From: Thermoflexus hugenholtzii JAD2
GTDB taxonomy: Bacteria; Chloroflexota; Chloroflexia; Chloroflexales; Roseiflexaceae
Assembly: GCA_945881915.1 (NCBI GenBank)
Contig: CAMCVW010000027.1
Coordinates: 1-46,265, forward strand
Direction: 5' to 3'
DNA: 46,265 nt
The notes beneath the pieces were generated by a model, which was given only the letters and a program-made list of their open reading frames with translations, was not told where the DNA came from and did no database searches. Of this stretch, positions 1 through 7,162 are shown piece by piece (within the stretch, counting starts at the first letter, position 1; each line of letters starts with the position of its first letter). The position numbers and the translations under genes were made by a program.

Positions 1-506
1 TGCGCGAGTGGGGTCCCGAGTACTGCACACAATATCATTTGGATTGGTAATGCCTGCGTGACCACCACAACCCGTTGACCACGATGACGTCGCAACAATC
101 CATCCCAGGCTGCGATACACCGTCGCGAAACGTCGCCTACCGATTCAGCATCTGGTGCTGCTCCATGGACCGGATTTTGGACGCGTATTGCCATTTCGGC
201 GGGGAACTGTTTTTGCGCTTCGTGCCGTGTCAATCCCGTCAGTGCACCGAGGTTTTGGTCAGCCCATGCTGCATCCCACTGCGGCGAAAGCTGCTGGGAG
301 GCTGCGATGTAGGCCGCGCTCTCTTGGGTGACTTGCTGCGGGGAACTGTAGATGCAAGTGATTTTTTGACGGCGCAACTCATCGGCTGCCTGTTGCATTT
401 GGGCAATCCCGAGCGTTGTCAAGCCAGTATTGGATTGTCCTTGGAAGCGCCGTTGTCGGTTGGCGACGCTCTGTCCTGCGCGGACGAACCACACCGTTGT
501 ACGCAT
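1..506 (-). CDS. Histidine-phosphatase-fold protein without catalytic residues (3' end cut by window)
   Basis: Reading the minus strand from an ATG at 506 gives an open frame of 168 codons that runs off the window. The fold family is the phosphoglycerate-mutase/histidine phosphatase superfamily: an N-terminal strand VWFVRAGQS, then FQGQSNTGLTTLGIAQ, IYSS near residue 52, the AESVGDVSRR helix near 120-129 and a strand VVVVTQALPI near 146-155. In active members the first strand carries RHG and the last one THG or SHG. Here these read RAG (Ala10) and TQA (Gln151), so both catalytic histidines are gone. The arginine expected after IYSSP is also absent (PQQVTQ). The frame has no stops, so this looks like a maintained pseudoenzyme and not a decayed gene. 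It lies 74 bp downstream of two DUF4230 genes on the same strand and may share their transcript. No function can be assigned. Confidence 0.75.
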   Translation of the reverse strand, partial: MRTTVWFVRAGQSVANRQRRFQGQSNTGLTTLGIAQMQQAADELRRQKITCIYSSPQQVTQESAAYIAASQQLSPQWDAAWADQNLGALTGLTRHEAQKQFPAEMAIRVQNPVHGAAPDAESVGDVSRRCIAAWDGLLRRHRGQRVVVVTQALPIQMILCAVLGTPLA

Positions 507-580
507 ACCGCCTCGTCAGAGTGAATCACCATACCTCGTGTCGGATATGGTCATTGTACGGGATGACGTCCGCGTTGTCG

Positions 581-1366
581 TTAGCGACACACTCCTGCGG
601 TGGTGATGACCGTGATGTCTTGGTAGCGTATCAGTGGATTGATGTTGGTCACGAGTTCCTTGACGACGTACACCGCTTGCTTCGCAGCCTGTGTCAAAAT
701 TCCCCGTTCGCAGGCTTTGACACGTGCTGTTTTGGCGGTATCGCTCCCAATTTGTTTGGTTATGGCGACATCAAGTTCGTCATCGCTACTCAACACATAC
801 GATATCCCGTTTTTGGAGGGTTTTATCAAACGCTGCGCGACATCTTCAGCCACGCTATCGATCGTCGAAGCCGGCAACGTTATCGTGATTTTGTTGCCAG
901 GGGCAACAACGATGTGCACGTTTTGTAGATTGATTCCGGCACGTACCTCGTATGTTGCACTCGCCTCCACCATCAGCGTTCCCTTGAGCCACTTATCAAA
1001 CGCAGAGCGGTCTTTGCTGGTATCCATGTTCCATTGGCTGTCGACAATCATCGACTGCGTGGTCAGTTGCCATTCGTTGCGCATGCTCCGGACAATTGCG
1101 TCCTGCGTGACCACATACGGGGTCGCAGTGGGCGGCGGCGTCATCGTGGGTACCTGCGTTGAAGTTGCTGTCGCGGTCTGTGTTGCAGTGGGTATTGGGG
1201 TGCTTGTGACTGGCAGTGGCGTCGCTGTGGCTTGTCCTGCCAGCGTTATCTGCGGCAAGTTAGTGCCCCAACTCGTCGTCGTGATCCACAGGTAGACTGC
1301 GACGAGTACTACGAGGAGGCTGAATGCACGGATGAGTGCACCCAAGAATTGAATGATGTGTTGCAT
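581..1366 (-). CDS. DUF4230 family membrane-anchored protein (copy 2)
   Basis: The protein has 261 residues. I start it at 1366 because AAGAGGAG lies about 6 bases upstream; a longer in-frame ORF has no such site and overlaps the preceding gene further. A single hydrophobic segment (about residues 9-28) is followed by a Thr/Pro-rich linker (about 45-85) and then a C-terminal domain of about 170 residues. That domain has the pattern of DUF4230: a strand ATYEVRAGINL, a strand ITITLPAS, and a helical C-terminus ending with a cysteine-containing strand. Topology is probably N-in with the domain outside. It follows another DUF4230 gene with only 22 bp between stop and start, so the two are likely one transcript. 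The function of DUF4230 is not established. Confidence 0.7.
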   Translation of the reverse strand: MQHIIQFLGALIRAFSLLVVLVAVYLWITTTSWGTNLPQITLAGQATATPLPVTSTPIPTATQTATATSTQVPTMTPPPTATPYVVTQDAIVRSMRNEWQLTTQSMIVDSQWNMDTSKDRSAFDKWLKGTLMVEASATYEVRAGINLQNVHIVVAPGNKITITLPASTIDSVAEDVAQRLIKPSKNGISYVLSSDDELDVAITKQIGSDTAKTARVKACERGILTQAAKQAVYVVKELVTNINPLIRYQDITVITTAGVCR

Positions 1367-1388
1367 TGCACGCTCCTCTTGTACTACG

Positions 1389-2111
1389 TTACTTGGTCGA
1401 CAAAGGGACAATGCTCATGCAATCGCCAGTATTGATAGAGACGTTTACGGTCGTAATTTCTGGATTGACTGCTTTGATAAGCTTCGCCACCTCAATCACA
1501 TACGCATCAGCAGCACGCTGGGTAATTCCTTGCTTGCACGCATCCGCAAGCATCGCTTCATGGACCGCGACTTGTGCTGTTTGATTGAGAAAACCGGTTT
1601 TATTCGGCGCAAACCATCCGCGGCTCTCGCTCTGGCGTCGCATTTGGGTCTGATCAACCGTCAATGAAAAGACTTGGCTGTCTGGAACGGTCACATGTAC
1701 GGTACGCCCGTCGTTTTCGATGCGCACGGTATCCGCAAACTGCGCCATATCCACACCAGCAATCACCGTACCCGTCCCACACAGCTCGAGTGTCTCTCCC
1801 ACAAAATATGTATAAAAGTGGTCCATTTCGTTGTTGTCGACCAATACGCAACCAGTGACAGTAGCGCCCTGCGTCTCCCACCGATGCAACGCATGCATCG
1901 CGGTGACGATTGCCTTGGTCGATACGACATTCACCAGTGGGTCTGCATCTGCTTGCGCAGCTGGTGGAACGGTCGTCGTATCCCACAGTCCAGTAAGGAC
2001 GTTGGCAAAAGGCAACTCCGGGATAGTTTTGCCGATATAGTTCAGTGCGTATACCGCCATGGCGATTAGGAATACCGTCGTGATTGCCTTGCTGATGAGT
2101 CTTGCGATCAT
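1389..2111 (-). CDS. DUF4230 family membrane-anchored protein (copy 1)
   Basis: The product is a 240-residue protein with one N-terminal membrane segment (about residues 5-24) and a short spacer rich in Thr, Pro and Ala. The C-terminal domain is about 170 residues long, and its strands ETLELCGTGTVIAGVDM and VHVTVPDSQVF match the layout of DUF4230 and the neighbouring copy at 581-1366. The start at 2111 follows an AAAGG sequence; an upstream in-frame start at 2159 lacks a ribosome site. It heads a minus-strand series with the second DUF4230 gene and the phosphatase-like gene. Two cysteines in the domain (VTGCVL and LELCG) and one near each end of the C-terminal part could form disulfides if it is exported; that is inference. 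Confidence 0.7.
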   Translation of the reverse strand: MIARLISKAITTVFLIAMAVYALNYIGKTIPELPFANVLTGLWDTTTVPPAAQADADPLVNVVSTKAIVTAMHALHRWETQGATVTGCVLVDNNEMDHFYTYFVGETLELCGTGTVIAGVDMAQFADTVRIENDGRTVHVTVPDSQVFSLTVDQTQMRRQSESRGWFAPNKTGFLNQTAQVAVHEAMLADACKQGITQRAADAYVIEVAKLIKAVNPEITTVNVSINTGDCMSIVPLSTK

Positions 2112-2336
2112 TGTTTGGCCTTTCGTCTCGTCAATTCCCGTACCATCTGAGTCTAGCATGCATCGCTTCAGTATGTGTTAGATTTACACTAACTTGTTTG
2201 TCCACAAATGTGACTTTCACGATAGAGTGTGTAAATCTCGGATGCACATACCAGACGTGTGGGGGTGTGCATGAGTTTCCGTCACGAGATGATGTTTGGC
2301 TGAGGCGTGCGTCAGAGTGTCGTCAGGTGAACATGA

Positions 2337-2372
2337 GAAAACCCCCGTTCCGGTGTACACCAGAACGGGGGT
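2337..2372 (-). terminator. Rho-independent terminator of hsp20
   Basis: Arms acccccgttc (2341-2350) and gaacgggggt (2363-2372) pair perfectly. The inner ggtgt/acacc pairs too, giving an almost continuous 15-16 bp stem. On the minus strand the stem is followed by TTTTC. It lies 18 bp past the hsp20 stop. Confidence 0.85.
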
Positions 2373-2389
2373 GCGGCTCATCAGATTGC

Positions 2390-2782
2390 CTATTCCTGAA
2401 TCTGAGGGGTTGCGGTGACGCTGATTTTCTTGGGTTGCGCAGCGGCGCTCTTGGGTACGCGAATGGTGAGGATACCGTTGGCGCCGTGTGCAGTGACTGC
2501 ATCTGCCTCGACCGGCAGGGGGAATTCGATACGTCGTGCAATGCGGCTGACGGCATATTCACGGACATGTTTGCGCAGATCCGGCGTTGTATCTTCTGGG
2601 GTGGCGTCGGCTTTTACCTGCAATGTGCGACCGACCAGCGTGAGTTCGATGTGCTCGGGGGCAATACCCGGGACAACCATCTTGACGGTGTACCCTTGAG
2701 AATCTTCGGTCACTTCGATTGCGCCGCTGGCGGGACGAACGGACTGCTGGAACAACAAATCTGCAACGGAAGAGTGAGTCAT
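2390..2782 (-). CDS. Hsp20/alpha-crystallin small heat shock protein
   Basis: This is an ATP-independent holdase chaperone of the cytoplasm, 130 residues, in the usual range for a compact bacterial sHsp. The alpha-crystallin domain spans about residues 20-120. It opens with AIEVTEDSQGYTVKMVVPGI, continues with the IELTLVGRTLQVKA strand pair and ends with the family signature GILTIRVPK (about 103-111). The very short C-terminal tail lacks an obvious IxI motif (ISVTATPQIQE), which in typical sHsps helps oligomer assembly. The ATG at 2782 is preceded by AAGGAG with 6-7 bases spacing. It is a single-gene unit with its own terminator. No CIRCE element is seen upstream. Confidence 0.93.
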   Translation of the reverse strand: MTHSSVADLLFQQSVRPASGAIEVTEDSQGYTVKMVVPGIAPEHIELTLVGRTLQVKADATPEDTTPDLRKHVREYAVSRIARRIEFPLPVEADAVTAHGANGILTIRVPKSAAAQPKKISVTATPQIQE

Positions 2783-2883
2783 ACGATTTCTCCTTCAAAA
2801 CTCGGGCCGGTATGTCCCGGCTGATGAATGGAGTATATCGCGCCGACTATTAGATTCACATATGCGAAACGCTAGAGAAGTAG

Positions 2884-2925
2884 TAGTTATCAGTTCGCAG
2901 TTCGCAGTTCGCAGTTCGCAGTATC
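2884..2925. repeat. Heptamer tandem repeat, CAGTTCG type
   Basis: Four perfect copies of cagttcg occupy 2891-2918, flanked in register by the variants tagttat (2884-2890) and cagtatc. It lies between hsp20 and the MOSC gene and has no coding potential. The flanking variant is the complement of the ctgataa heptamers at 33314-33341, so the loci look related. Confidence 0.85.
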
Positions 2926-2955
2926 ATCTATGGTCTTTTTCATTGACAGAAGGTC

Positions 2956-2989
2956 AATTCCTAATTCCTAATTCATAATTCATAATTTT
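2956..2989. repeat. Heptamer tandem repeat, AATTCCT/AATTCAT type
   Basis: Two copies of aattcct (2956-2969) are followed by two of aattcat (2970-2983) and a partial copy. The repeat overlaps the stop codon of the MOSC gene, so the array forms the last bases of that reading frame. Confidence 0.85.
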
Positions 2990-3558
2990 CCTGGCCATCT
3001 GCGCTGCGGCGGAACAATCACGGTGACTGCATCGCCGAGGTGTATGGTGCCGATGCATTCGACCCAGGCAGTGAACCCGCGCTTTTCGAGGGCTGCTTTC
3101 ACAAAGCGGGACCGCAGTGTCGGATCGCCGTAATGCTCTGCAATGACCGTTCCGGGACCGGTGCAGGGTTGGTTTTCCCAATCGACCACGAGTGACGCAC
3201 CCGATGCAAAAATCAAGCGCGTCGCCGGTGGGAGCAGTGTCAACGAGGGAATTCCCGCCAGTACCATATTGGCACCCAGCCATTCGGGGCGAATCTCGGG
3301 CAATGACAATGTCGTTGCAACTTCGGCGAGTTGGTCTGCCGCCACAATGGTAACTTGACGTTCATTGCGCACCGTCGTCCCTCGTGGATAATGCGGTATG
3401 CGCACATCGGCACGCCGCGTCAATCCCGCATGGCTATCACCCACGACACCCTCCCAGTCGAATTGGAGTGTGTCGACTGGACGGGTAACCAAGGTACGTG
3501 GCAGGTCACCGACGGCAAGCCAGGTAACGGTAGCGGTCAGATGTGTGGTACCTGGCAT
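2980..3558 (-). CDS. MOSC domain protein
   Basis: MOSC proteins are linked to molybdenum-cofactor sulfur chemistry and to reduction of N-hydroxylated compounds, but no substrate can be named here. The 192-residue product has the family layout: DWEGVVGDSHAG near the N-terminus, then NERQVTIVAADQL, EWLGANMVLAG, and the signature ENQPCTGPG with the cysteine that typically carries sulfur (about residue 128). The start at 3558 is chosen because AAAAGGAG lies 7 bases upstream; the ORF could extend to 3627 without a ribosome site. The final codons lie inside a heptamer repeat (2956-2989), suggesting the repeat has captured or replaced the original C-terminus. Confidence 0.85.
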   Translation of the reverse strand: MPGTTHLTATVTWLAVGDLPRTLVTRPVDTLQFDWEGVVGDSHAGLTRRADVRIPHYPRGTTVRNERQVTIVAADQLAEVATTLSLPEIRPEWLGANMVLAGIPSLTLLPPATRLIFASGASLVVDWENQPCTGPGTVIAEHYGDPTLRSRFVKAALEKRGFTAWVECIGTIHLGDAVTVIVPPQRRWPGKL

Positions 3559-3694
3559 GGCATGACTCCTTTTGGAAACGACGTGCGCAGAGCGGTCAAT
3601 GGTATTGCATGAACCAAGCCGGTACATGGTGATGGCCCGGCTTCGTTCTGTGTGTTACGGTATTATACGGATAATACCCGTCGGACGCGGAAAA

Positions 3695-3958
3695 CTATGC
3701 CGTACCTGACAGCGTATAGACCTCGAGGTCCCACCATTGTGCCATAGGCAACTCGTGCACGGTCGCCGCTGCACTTGTCGGATTGTCCGCATACACGTCG
3801 AGAAACACTTTACCCTGGGGCACGGCAAGACGGATCTGCCCGAGGCGACCGGCGGCTTGGAGGACCTTGACCATCGCCTTCTCGGCGTCGACGACGGTCA
3901 ACACGTCGCGCATGTCGACCCCCGGTTTGAACGTACTCACCACCATATACTGTTGCAT
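3695..3958 (-). CDS. Small protein, muconolactone-isomerase-like (ferredoxin-like fold)
   Basis: An 87-residue protein starting MQQYMVVSTFKPGVD, with AAGGTGATGT before the ATG. The pattern is a strand, a helix rich in Ala/Val (EKAMVKVLQAAGRLG), a strand pair and a closing WWDLEVYTL strand. It resembles the muconolactone delta-isomerase/dimeric alpha-beta barrel proteins of about 90 residues. It is divergent from a MarR regulator with 141 bp between, which usually means the regulator controls it. The isomerase activity itself is not supported by any residue I can verify. Confidence 0.55.
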   Translation of the reverse strand: MQQYMVVSTFKPGVDMRDVLTVVDAEKAMVKVLQAAGRLGQIRLAVPQGKVFLDVYADNPTSAAATVHELPMAQWWDLEVYTLSGTA

Positions 3959-4050
3959 ACATCACCTTTTCATACTCGTGTGTCAAACTACTCCGACGCC
4001 GACACGAGATGACCAATACTGCCGGGTGGATAGTGTAGCGTAGCAGAAAT

Positions 4051-4062
4051 AGTTTATAAACT
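4051..4062. promoter_or_regulatory. Candidate MarR operator
   Basis: AGTTTATAAACT is a perfect 12-bp palindrome in the divergent region between the small protein (ends upstream at 3958) and marR (starts 4100). A related half, ctgtttacg, follows at 4066-4074. The palindrome includes TATAAA and so could overlap a -10 element, as is common for MarR autorepression. This is inferred from position and symmetry only. Confidence 0.45.
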
Positions 4063-4099
4063 CAACTGTTTACGTTATGATGGATAAAGAGAGGAAGCG

Positions 4100-4594
4100 A
4101 TGATGTCGAGCGCAACAATCGACGAAGCGCGCAGATTGGCGCAGCTCCTGCTGGGCGCTGCCCAGCGGGCGCAGTCGGAATTTGCTGCCATCGCCGCAGA
4201 ATTGACAATACCGGTGGCGATTGCGCGGGTAATCTGCCAGTTATCAGAGCCCATTGCCATGCATCAACTCGCCGCAACGATGGCGTGTGACAAGTCGTAC
4301 ATCACGCCGCTCGCTGACCAACTCGAAGCACTCGGATTGGGCATACGCCTGCCGGGACCGAATCGGCGCAGCAAAGTGCTGCAGCTCACGGCCCAGGGTG
4401 AGACCATGCGCTCGCGACTCGAAGGGCACATCGCGGCACGCAGCCCGGTCATGACGGCGCTCAACGAGCGCGAGCGTGACATCTTGAGCGATTTATTGGC
4501 TAAAATCGTCGGGGCTGGGGCTGAGCTAACGGCTCAGACACGCCGCCAGGCGACTAATGTGCCAGCCACCCAGGTGGGATCAGCGGCTTTGTAG
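4100..4594 (+). CDS. MarR family transcriptional regulator
   Basis: A 164-residue winged-helix DNA-binding protein. The helix-turn-helix lies about residues 50-75 (MHQLAATMACDKSYITPLADQLEALGL) and is followed by the wing GIRLPGPNRRSKVLQLTAQGETMR. The C-terminal helices (about 105-145) would form the dimer interface. Two adjacent ATGs follow GAGAGGAAGCG; either could start. It probably represses itself and the divergent gene at 3695-3958, possibly through the palindrome at 4051-4062. Its last 61 bases overlap the 3' end of the convergent gene at 4534-5400, so the two mRNAs are complementary there. Confidence 0.88.
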   Translation: MMSSATIDEARRLAQLLLGAAQRAQSEFAAIAAELTIPVAIARVICQLSEPIAMHQLAATMACDKSYITPLADQLEALGLGIRLPGPNRRSKVLQLTAQGETMRSRLEGHIAARSPVMTALNERERDILSDLLAKIVGAGAELTAQTRRQATNVPATQVGSAAL

Positions 4595-5400
4595 AGGGCA
4601 GCAGCGTCACTTGCAACGATCTCGATAATCTCGGGCTCGATGGGCCCGAGGATGGCGCGCATGACTTGACCGGCGTCGCGGTGATCGCTGCGGGCATCGA
4701 CACAGTGTTGGTTGTAGGCAGCATATTTCCCTGCGGCGAGCATCTGTGCACCATCAGAGATGACCGCTCGGGCACGCTCGAGCCCCCCTTGCGCGGGGTA
4801 CAGCGCCTGCTCGACCGAATCACCATAGCCGATGCCGTGGTGGAACATATCCGCCGTCGATACAACGACAGCATTACGAGCAAGTGCGGCGACATCGTCG
4901 TAGCCTGGCATGATTTGTGGGAATCCACCTGCCAGCCATGGGTACACCTCAATGACGCGGGGCATTTTTTTGCCATAATAGTCTGCTGCTATCTCCCATA
5001 GATAGCGGAATGTATACATTGCATGATCAAACGCCCATTCGTCACCGCGTGCGATGTCTGGTCCTTGTATCCCCCAGATGCGTTCAACAGCAGGATTCCC
5101 ACCGGCTGCGACGCGGCGCCGAGCCTGCTCCATGTCGTCACTGAATGCATGCAAGACGCTAATCGCCAGAACGGTGTCTGCGCCAGAATCCATACACGCG
5201 TTGATGACCGCACTAATCTGCTTGGCGCAGTCTTGCACTCCGGCATGCGGAAAGACCAATCCGCCGCGGTCACGCAAAACCGACGCCAAATCCCATTCAC
5301 GGGCAGCAGCGAGCATCGCGCGGGCACCACGAATACCCATGGATGCATGCTCTTGGGCATATTGATGATTGATGTCGATACGCAGTTGGTTGCGATCCAT
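4534..5400 (-). CDS. MEMO1/LigB-like protein, function unknown
   Basis: A 288-residue protein. I start at 5400 (MDRNQLRID) because AAAGGATTCCGCC precedes it; an in-frame ATG 30 bases upstream has no ribosome site. Around residue 50 it has VFPHAGVQDCAKQISAV, resembling the PHAG motif of MEMO1/AmmeMemoRadiSam protein B. Near residue 180 it has VVVSTADMFHHGIGYGD, resembling the SSDMSHYG motif of that fold, which is shared with class III extradiol dioxygenases (LigB). The usual ICG segment near the C-terminus is not evident. I therefore see a distant member with histidines in plausible metal positions, but no substrate. Its 3' end overlaps marR by 61 bp. Confidence 0.45.
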   Translation of the reverse strand: MDRNQLRIDINHQYAQEHASMGIRGARAMLAAAREWDLASVLRDRGGLVFPHAGVQDCAKQISAVINACMDSGADTVLAISVLHAFSDDMEQARRRVAAGGNPAVERIWGIQGPDIARGDEWAFDHAMYTFRYLWEIAADYYGKKMPRVIEVYPWLAGGFPQIMPGYDDVAALARNAVVVSTADMFHHGIGYGDSVEQALYPAQGGLERARAVISDGAQMLAAGKYAAYNQHCVDARSDHRDAGQVMRAILGPIEPEIIEIVASDAAALYKAADPTWVAGTLVAWRRV

Positions 5401-5477
5401 GGCGGAATCCTTTTGGTAGTCTGTGTTCATGTAGTATAGCGCAGCTCATTCGTCCACCAAAGGAGTTTGGTGCATAG

Positions 5478-5505
5478 AAAAACCGCGGACCATATGGTCC
5501 GCGGC
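5478..5505 (-). terminator. Terminator downstream of the decayed DUF5684-like copy
   Basis: Bases 5483-5504 form a perfect 22-bp palindrome (ccgcggacc at its left end) followed on the minus strand by TTTTT. It sits 15 bp after the stop of the pseudogene at 5520-5989. Confidence 0.85.
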
Positions 5506-5519
5506 TTCTTGTACGTTGG

Positions 5520-5989
5520 TTACTTGGTGAACGGCAGAAAGCGCACATCTGCAGTCGATTGGACGCCCAAGTATGGTTGTGCGCTGAAGCCAATCAGCGG
5601 CAACATAATCTCAGCTAGTAGCAGATGCAAAATGACCGATCCAATCGAATCAGATTTGCCGAATGAACGCAACAACTGGCGCATCACGATGTAGGCGACG
5701 TGGAGCAGATGAGCCCGGTCAACCCGAAACTGATAGGCGACAGCGCTGCCCCGATGAGGAAATACCAGAACCAAGCAGCAGGCAAGCCCGTGATGTCGAC
5801 CAATGTCTTGAAGTTGAGTAATGGGATGATGGCGTAGAATCCTGGCTTGCCGGCCTTGCTGAACAACTTCCACAGACCAATCACAACAGCGATACCCAAC
5901 ACGTGCACAATGATTCCACCGGTAGCTCCACCCATCAGTGATGCGCAAATATCTCCGTTCAAAGTGTTTTCGTCCAGATGAACCTCCAT
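5520..5989 (-). pseudogene. Decayed duplicate of the DUF5684-like membrane protein
   Basis: This copy is homologous along its whole length to the intact gene at 6216-6671 (shared blocks KAGKPGFYAIIPLLNFKTLVDITG and RQLLRSFGKSDS). It has two lesions. After GLTGLIC the reading frame shifts: compared with its partner one base is missing near 5703-5706, and the rest of the protein continues in another frame to the stop at 5520. At the start, the intact gene has GGAGG followed by ATGGAC, while here the equivalent position is CTGGAC, so the start codon seems lost. A sequencing error could explain the frameshift but not both changes. The conserved terminator suggests a fairly recent decay. Confidence 0.75.
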
Positions 5990-6170
5990 ATGTATTTATT
6001 GTAGTGTTACATGTTTATTTTAATACAGTATTTTACAAATTTTTAATAATTTTACTAAATTAATTTACCCAACTTTAGACCAAATTATGATATTCAAAAC
6101 GAATAAATTGCTTAATACACACTTTGAATTACAGCTTAAATATTCATATTTTTAATAAAATGATTAAATC
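5990..6170. other. AT-rich intergenic island
   Basis: About 180 bases of strongly AT-rich sequence (many runs such as tttttaataatttt and aaattaattta) separate the two copies of the duplicated membrane gene. No ORF is seen. It contrasts sharply with the GC-rich surroundings. It may carry the promoter of the downstream copy, or be foreign DNA linked to the duplication. Confidence 0.6.
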
Positions 6171-6201
6171 AAAAAAGCGAGCCGTGTATACCACACGGCT
6201 C
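6171..6201 (-). terminator. Terminator of the intact DUF5684-like gene
   Basis: Arms gagccgtgt (6179-6187) and acacggctc (6193-6201) pair with a 5-base loop, followed on the minus strand by TTTTTT. It lies 15 bp past the stop at 6216. Confidence 0.88.
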
Positions 6202-6215
6202 ACCAGACGTACAGA

Positions 6216-6671
6216 CTACTTAAACCAAGGGAGGGCTCGTACGTCGCTGGTCGACTGAACGCCCTGGTAGGTTGCTCCACTCAGACCCAGGTACGGAATC
6301 ATGAATCCAGACAAAAAGAGATAGAAGATAACATTGCCGACGCTGTCAGACTTCCCGAAGCTGCGCAAGAGTTGTCGAAAGACAACAAACGCAACGTAGA
6401 GGCTAATGATGCCCGTAATTCCCAGGGTGACGGACGAAAGTGCTGATCCGATGATGAAGTACCAGAAATACGTGGCAGGGAGACCGGTGATGTCGACCAA
6501 CGTTTTGAAGTTCAACAATGGAATGATTGCATAAAAACCAGGCTTACCTGCTTTGGTAAACAGCTTCCACATGCCGACGACTGCGGCGATGCCGATAACC
6601 AGGCCGATGATACCGAGGGCTCCTCCCATGAGAGACGCGCCCATGTCTGTGTTCATTGTGGTTTCGTCCAT
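6216..6671 (-). CDS. DUF5684-like small membrane protein
   Basis: A 151-residue protein with about four hydrophobic segments (residues roughly 15-37, 60-85, 85-105, 115-135). The core segment KAGKPGFYAIIPLLNFKTLVDITGLP matches the hallmark of DUF5684-type membrane proteins, which are often found near signal peptidases; the family has no settled function. The ATG at 6671 follows GGAGGTTCTC, an excellent ribosome site; an upstream TTG is less likely. A very AT-rich stretch upstream (6700-6770) probably holds the promoter. The next gene downstream is a frameshifted copy, so this is the functional member of a tandem duplication. Confidence 0.65.
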   Translation of the reverse strand: MDETTMNTDMGASLMGGALGIIGLVIGIAAVVGMWKLFTKAGKPGFYAIIPLLNFKTLVDITGLPATYFWYFIIGSALSSVTLGITGIISLYVAFVVFRQLLRSFGKSDSVGNVIFYLFLSGFMIPYLGLSGATYQGVQSTSDVRALPWFK

Positions 6672-6699
6672 GAGAACCTCCAAAATATTGTGTTGCAGT

Positions 6700-7122
6700 G
6701 TTGCAAAGCAATATTAGCATAATATATGAGAATTGCAATAGATTATGGTGAGAATATTTAGAAATACCAGCACCGCACATGGGTACATTGCGTTCCCCAA
6801 GTCGAAGAATGATTGCACATCAAAGGAGCATCCCGTCAAACATATCACTTTTCGTTGTGCTGTGACATGCTCAATCCGAGTAGATGCACACGCAAAGAGA
6901 CAAGAATACTGCGCTTAGCTACAAAAGTGTCTTTCTTTGCTCCGCAGATCGGCACACCGTTGGGCGTGGACGGTATTACCGTGCTGAGGAGGTAAACGTT
7001 CTTACGACTATTTAGGCGAGAACACCCAACAAACCTGTGTGTCGCCCCATAGCGGAGATGGAATTTCTTGCTATCGAGAAAGCTACGGCTTCTCTTCAAA
7101 GCAACGGTACGTCTTGCCGGTA
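6700..7122. other. Intergenic region without recognised gene
   Basis: About 420 bases with no gene I can support. The only plus-strand ORF (6813-6995, 60 codons) has no ribosome site at its start and no recognisable motif. A good Shine-Dalgarno-like gaggaggt at 6985-6992 is not followed by a start codon at proper spacing, which could mark a decayed gene. Bases 6705-6770 are AT-rich and probably promote the minus-strand gene at 6216. Confidence 0.5.
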
Positions 7123-7148
7123 AATTGATACAATGAGAGTACTCAATT
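7123..7148. promoter_or_regulatory. Inverted repeat upstream of the HbpS/PaiB operon
   Basis: AATTGA (7123-7128) and TCAATT (7143-7148) are inverted, separated by 14 bases that include the -10-like tacaat. The site lies just before the ribosome site of the first operon gene (7163). An operator role is inferred from position only. Confidence 0.3.
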
Positions 7149-7162
7149 GATAAGGATCTATC

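Noticed and set aside
75-928. Two plus-strand frames at the left edge.
   Set aside because: They are antisense to the phosphatase-like and DUF4230 frames, which show family motifs and ribosome sites.
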